Positions 41,262 through 44,110 of a stretch of 44,110 bases of DNA are shown in pieces. Numbering within the stretch: the stretch's first letter is position 1; the number at the start of each line of letters is the position of its first letter. The notes below the pieces were generated by a model that searched no databases, was not told the origin of the DNA, and worked only from the letters and a program-made list of their open reading frames with translations. Source of the stretch: Gemmatimonadota bacterium (GTDB lineage: Bacteria > Gemmatimonadota > Gemmatimonadetes > Gemmatimonadales > GWC2-71-9); the NCBI GenBank assembly GCA_003221005.1, contig QHTZ01000082.1, positions 46,487-90,596 of the forward strand. The letters run 5' to 3'. Made by a program: the position numbers and the translations under genes.

Positions 41262-41711
41262 ATGCCGAACAAGAAGGCGGTCTTCGAAACGACCAAGGGC
41301 GCGATCGAAGCTGAGCTGTTCGCTGACGAGGTGCCGAACACCGTCGCCAATTTCGAGAAGCTCGCGAACTCGGGGTTCTACAACGGCACCAAATTCCATC
41401 GCGTGATCGCGAACTTCATGATCCAGGGCGGTGACCCCTACTCCAAGACCGGGAAGGGGCCGGTCGGGACCGGGGGGCCGGGCTACACCATCAAGTGCGA
41501 GACGCAGCGGAACACGCACAAGCATGTAGCCGGAACGCTTTCCATGGCGCACGCGGGAAAGGACACCGGCGGCAGCCAGTTCTTCATCTGTCACTCGCCA
41601 CAGCGGCACCTCGACGGCGTCCACACCGTATTCGGACAGGTGACGAAGGGCCTGGAGGTCGTGAACGCCATCGCGCCGAACGACGAGATCAAGTCCTTGC
41701 GCGTGACCTGA
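41262..41711 (+). CDS. Peptidyl-prolyl cis-trans isomerase, cyclophilin type
   Basis: A 149-residue single-domain cyclophilin without signal peptide, so cytoplasmic; it speeds cis-trans isomerisation of X-Pro bonds during folding. Active-site pieces are [15 protein letters not shown] (with the catalytic Arg), the [19 protein letters not shown] strand, and [11 protein letters not shown], where the usual Trp of eukaryotic cyclophilins is replaced by His, as in many bacterial forms. The shorter loops match bacterial PpiB. The ATG has weak upstream GGGGA. The following gene begins immediately after its stop. Confidence 0.93.
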   Translation: MPNKKAVFETTKGAIEAELFADEVPNTVANFEKLANSGFYNGTKFHRVIANFMIQGGDPYSKTGKGPVGTGGPGYTIKCETQRNTHKHVAGTLSMAHAGKDTGGSQFFICHSPQRHLDGVHTVFGQVTKGLEVVNAIAPNDEIKSLRVT

Positions 41712-42140
41712 GTGCACCTCGACTTCGCCGTCATCGCCGATTACGCCCTCGTCGACCAGGCCGGCAAGCTCTCCGTCCTCGGCATCTTTCAGCACATCTG
41801 GGTGCAGCAGTTCCCGGCGATGCACCCGCGGCTCCACCTCGTGCTGCGGCTCAAGGGGAAGCGCACCGAGGTGGGAGAGCACGCCGTCCAGATCCGCCTT
41901 CAGGACGAGCAGGACGCGGAGATCCTCGGCGGCTCGGGTAACGTGACGTTCGCCGAGCCCCCGGCCGGCGTCACTGAGATCGAGGCCGGTGCGATTCTCG
42001 TCTTCGACGTGCCGTTTCCGCACCCCGGCATGTACCAGTTTGTGATCACCATCGACGGCGAGAAGCAGGCGTCTGTGCCGGTCACGGTCTCGCAGCTGCC
42101 CACGCCGGCGCCGGGCCCAGGCGGGCCAGCGCTGCACTGA
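41712..42140 (+). CDS. DUF6941-like protein of unknown function
   Basis: A 142-residue soluble protein starting MHLDFAVIADYALVDQAGKLSVLGIF. It continues VLRLKGKRTEVGEHAVQIRLQDEQD and FDVPFPHPGMYQFVITIDGEKQASVPVTV, a beta-sandwich-like pattern. The opening with LDFA..ADYAL....GKLSVLGIF is what I remember for DUF6941, whose role is unknown. A C-terminal Pro/Gly tail (PTPAPGPGGP) follows. The GTG start is directly next to the cyclophilin stop codon (TGAGTG), so the two are probably coupled. No transmembrane or catalytic motif can be seen. Confidence 0.7.
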   Translation: MHLDFAVIADYALVDQAGKLSVLGIFQHIWVQQFPAMHPRLHLVLRLKGKRTEVGEHAVQIRLQDEQDAEILGGSGNVTFAEPPAGVTEIEAGAILVFDVPFPHPGMYQFVITIDGEKQASVPVTVSQLPTPAPGPGGPALH

Positions 42141-42146
42141 CGACCG

Positions 42147-43826
42147 GTGCCCGCCCCTCGCGGCCTCCCCGCGCTCCTCTGCGCGGCCGCGCTGACGCTC
42201 AGCTGGAATCTCTCAGGGTACCGCCTCCTCGATCCCGACGAGGGTCGGAACGCCGAGGTGGCGCGCGAGATGGCCAGCTCCAACGACTACCTGATCCCCC
42301 ATCTCGACGGGCTGCCCTACCTCGACAAGCCGATCGTGTACTTCGCCGCCTCCGCCGCGCTGATGGAGGCGCTCGGCCCAACCGAGACGGCGGCGCGATT
42401 CCCGGCCTACGTTTCCACCCTGGCCACGATCGCGCTGCTCACGTGGTTCGCCCGCCGGCGCTGGGGACCCAACGCCGGATGGGTCGCCGGCCTGGCCTGC
42501 GCGACCATGCCGTTCACCCTCGCCTACGCGCATACCGCCATCTTCGACAGCACCCTCACACTCTGCACCACCGCCGCGATGATCTGCATGTTCGAGGAGC
42601 GGACCGCGCTCGCGTGGGCAGCCATGGGCGTGGGAGCGCTCACCAAGGGGCCGGTGGCGCTCGCGCTCCCCCTCGTCGCGATGGCCGTCTATGCGCTCGC
42701 CACCGGCACGTCCCTCAGGCGCCTGGCATCGCTCCCCGGCGTCGCGCTGTTCGCGGGACTGTGCCTGCCCTGGTTTTTCGCGGTGTCGCACCGATTCCCC
42801 GAGTTCCCGGCGTACGTGTTCGTGCGCGAGACGTTCGAGCGCTTCACGACGGCGCGGTTTCATCGGACCGCCCCGTTCTGGTTCTACCTGCCGATCGTTG
42901 CGGTCGGCGCATTCCCCTGGATCGTTCCCGCGTGCGCGCGGCTGGACCGGTGGCGAGCAACGTGGACGGCGCGCCGCGAGCCCGCGGTACGGGAGCCGAT
43001 TTGGCTCGCGGCCTGGGTGCTCGCCCCGCTGGTGCTGTTCACGCTCAATCACTCGAAGCTGCCGCAGTACGTCCTGCCGCTCATGCCGGCGCTCGCGCTC
43101 GCGGCCGCGCGCCACCTGGCGAGCGAGGGCCCGCGGATCGCGTGGCGACCGTACGTGGCGCTCGCGACTGCTCTGGGCGCCCTGTTCATCGTACTGCCGG
43201 GACGCCTGTTCGCGGCGGTGCCTCTCACGACGGCGGAGCGGCTCGCCATCCCGCCGGCAGCCACGGCGCTCGGCGTCGCGCTGCTCGCGTCGGCCTCGAC
43301 CCTCGCCGCCGCGGCGCGCCGGGGCTCTCTGGAGCTCGGCGCGCTCGCGTACGCGATCCCCGTATTGCTGCTTCCCTTCGCCGGCGCCACGGTCCTCCGC
43401 ACGGTCGGAGACGATCGCTCGGCCGCCCGGCTCGCGGCCGCGATCCAGCCGGTGCTCGGGAACAGCGGCCGAGTCCTCGGGGTTGCAGCGTATCCGCCGT
43501 CACTGCCGTTCTACCTGAACCGCACCGTCACCGTTGCGACTGCCGGCGCCGGAGAGCTCACGAGCAACTACATCGCCGCTTACCAGGACCGCTACCGGGC
43601 TATCCCCGATTCCCCGCTCCAGCCGCCCGACTCCTGGAGGACCGTCCTGACGCACTGCGATGCGCCCACGGTGTTCGTCGCGCGCTCGGATTATCGCGAG
43701 GCGCGGGACGGGCTCGCCACGCTGCCGCTGCTCCTGGACGACGGTCACTACGCCGCCTACGGGCCGTGTCTCCTCACTCCCACTCGTTCCCCCTCTCCGC
43801 ATCGCGGAGAGGGGGTCAGGGGGTGA
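42147..43826 (+). CDS. GT39/ArnT-like membrane glycosyltransferase
   Basis: A 559-residue protein with about 11-12 membrane helices. The first loop holds the catalytic acidic motif DPDEGRNAEVAREM (Asp29, Asp31, Glu32) and then PHLDGLPYLDKPIVYF. This is the signature of dolichyl- or undecaprenyl-phosphate-sugar dependent transferases (GT39/GT83: PMT and ArnT) acting on the periplasmic side. HHTAPFW-like RFHRTAPFWFYLPIV is also conserved. Acceptor is unknown: lipid A, a glycolipid or protein. The start is GTG. The last dozen or so codons (TRSPSPHRGEGVRG) come from a palindromic repeat, so the natural C terminus has probably been replaced. Confidence 0.87.
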   Translation: MPAPRGLPALLCAAALTLSWNLSGYRLLDPDEGRNAEVAREMASSNDYLIPHLDGLPYLDKPIVYFAASAALMEALGPTETAARFPAYVSTLATIALLTWFARRRWGPNAGWVAGLACATMPFTLAYAHTAIFDSTLTLCTTAAMICMFEERTALAWAAMGVGALTKGPVALALPLVAMAVYALATGTSLRRLASLPGVALFAGLCLPWFFAVSHRFPEFPAYVFVRETFERFTTARFHRTAPFWFYLPIVAVGAFPWIVPACARLDRWRATWTARREPAVREPIWLAAWVLAPLVLFTLNHSKLPQYVLPLMPALALAAARHLASEGPRIAWRPYVALATALGALFIVLPGRLFAAVPLTTAERLAIPPAATALGVALLASASTLAAAARRGSLELGALAYAIPVLLLPFAGATVLRTVGDDRSAARLAAAIQPVLGNSGRVLGVAAYPPSLPFYLNRTVTVATAGAGELTSNYIAAYQDRYRAIPDSPLQPPDSWRTVLTHCDAPTVFVARSDYREARDGLATLPLLLDDGHYAAYGPCLLTPTRSPSPHRGEGVRG

Positions 43827-43828
43827 GG
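43772..43828 (+). repeat. Palindromic CCCCCTCTCCGC repeat at the GT39 3' end
   Basis: A perfect 12-base stem, CCCCCTCTCCGC (43789-43800) with GCGGAGAGGGGG (43804-43815), encloses the loop ATC. An outer CCTCAC (43772-43777) pairs with GTGAGG (43823-43828). The repeat supplies the last codons and the stop of the GT39 gene. From memory, repeats of this CCCTCTCCGC/GCGGAGAGGG type and the protein tail SPSPHRGEGVRG are common in several bacterial phyla. Confidence 0.85.
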
Positions 43829-43830
43829 TA

Positions 43831-43866
43831 ATGCGCGCGGAGAGGTGGAGGGGGGAGGAGACGTAA
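43831..43866 (+). CDS. Possible 11-codon leader ORF overlapping the asnB start
   Basis: ATG 43831, preceded by GAGG, opens an 11-residue frame (MRAERWRGEET). Its TAA stop overlaps the asnB ATG (TAATG), and it spans the asnB ribosome site. It could couple or tune asnB translation. It is very short and may be chance. Confidence 0.3.
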   Translation: MRAERWRGEET

Positions 43867-44110
43867 TGTGCGGCATCTTCGGCGCCGTCTCCCTCAACGG
43901 GAAGCCACTGCGGCACCCGGACTGCCTGCACGCGATGGCCGCGACGCTCGCGCACCGTGGCCCGGATGGCGAGCGCATCGTCGGCCATGAGAGCGCGCAG
44001 CTGGGGGCGCGGCGGCTCGCCATCATGGACCTGACCACGGGCGACCAGCCGTTCCAGAGCCCCGACGGCGCCATCTGGATGGTGTGCAACGGCGAGATTT
44101 ACAACGCCCG
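43866..44110 (+). CDS. asnB: Asparagine synthase (glutamine-hydrolysing), N-terminal part
   Basis: The first 81 codons of a gene cut by the right edge. The protein begins MCGIFG, so Cys2 becomes the N-terminal nucleophile of a class II glutamine amidotransferase domain. It continues LAHRGPDGERI, RRLAIMDLTTGDQP and CNGEIYNA, all typical of asparagine synthase B and its relatives. Only the glutaminase domain is visible; the synthetase part lies outside. Paralogues modify sugars or peptides in envelope clusters, and the GT39 neighbour makes such a role possible. GGGAGGAG five bases upstream fixes the start. Confidence 0.9.
   Translation, partial: MCGIFGAVSLNGKPLRHPDCLHAMAATLAHRGPDGERIVGHESAQLGARRLAIMDLTTGDQPFQSPDGAIWMVCNGEIYNA

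Noticed and set aside
1..44110. Integrated element, prophage, IS or CRISPR array
   Set aside because: No integrase, transposase, phage or Cas motif, no tRNA target and no spaced direct repeats were found; composition is even across the window.

Overview
The window is dense, GC-rich bacterial chromosome: 42 genes (two of them cut by the window edges), no gap of 300 bases or more without a gene, no rRNA, tRNA, CRISPR array, transposase or phage gene. Gene content fits a soil- or sediment-type Gemmatimonadota bacterium: very high GC, many GTG starts, stop/start overlaps of 1-4 bases, an RND pump with lipoprotein partners (so a Gram-negative envelope), and many exopeptidases and metallopeptidases (M2, M20, M28, M42, a prolyl-aminopeptidase-like hydrolase, an OPT oligopeptide transporter). 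The phylum is inferred from gene style; no marker gene here proves it.

Layout. 1-4977: end of a TMEM175-type channel, small membrane proteins (DUF1761, DUF2721, a DUF457-like protein), an F420/NADP-type oxidoreductase, a GNAT acetyltransferase, then a patatin lipase followed by a secreted/membrane protein of unknown role. 5002-11048: a tightly overlapping run deoC - M2 dipeptidase - ALDH16-type double aldehyde dehydrogenase - methyltransferase; deoC and ALDH16 together suggest deoxyribose breakdown with oxidation of the acetaldehyde. 11094-15713: Bax inhibitor-like membrane protein, SRPBCC, DinB, MFS transporter, second patatin, Hsp15-type S4 protein. 15840-21526: complete tripartite RND efflux operon (outer-membrane factor, adaptor, pump). 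21545-25522: dienelactone hydrolase, DUF3052, acyl-CoA dehydrogenase, small secreted protein, aminotransferase. 25605-29719: OPT transporter, BtuF-like protein, M42 aminopeptidase. 29750-33354: HEAT-repeat protein with a long Pro/Ala linker (minus strand), then M28 peptidase coupled to a GAF-type methionine sulfoxide reductase. 33357-36367 (minus): ABC importer made of an ATPase with an AAA-associated tail and a fused double permease, with no binding protein. 36416-44110: alpha/beta hydrolase, nth, M20 amidohydrolase, DUF255/thioredoxin protein, cyclophilin, DUF6941-like protein, GT39 glycosyltransferase and the start of asnB.

The feature that ordinary gene calling does not explain is a set of short-period arrays, most of them palindromic. 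At least six sites carry tandem units of 7-13 bases (GGGGACG, AGGGGCGGT, a 13-mer GGCGTCGAGAAGA, TACGTCGC, CATCCCG). Three of them (9346, 24247, 37958), plus a partly matched fourth at 25506, are arranged as two inverted arms that can fold into long hairpins. Each site has its own unit sequence but the architecture is shared. They sit in intergenic gaps or have become coding: the ALDH16 inter-domain linker, the last codons of the aminotransferase and a short insert in the alpha/beta hydrolase. A more conventional palindromic repeat supplies the tail of the GT39 protein. This is the best candidate here for an undescribed class of element.

Other points: a methyltransferase and a DUF3052 gene without a normal in-frame start codon, a DUF2721 protein that appears to lack an internal segment, and four genes with a TANNTW box 6-9 bases before the ATG and no Shine-Dalgarno sequence, which suggests leaderless mRNAs. 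All function calls are from reading translated sequence against remembered family motifs; no database search was run.
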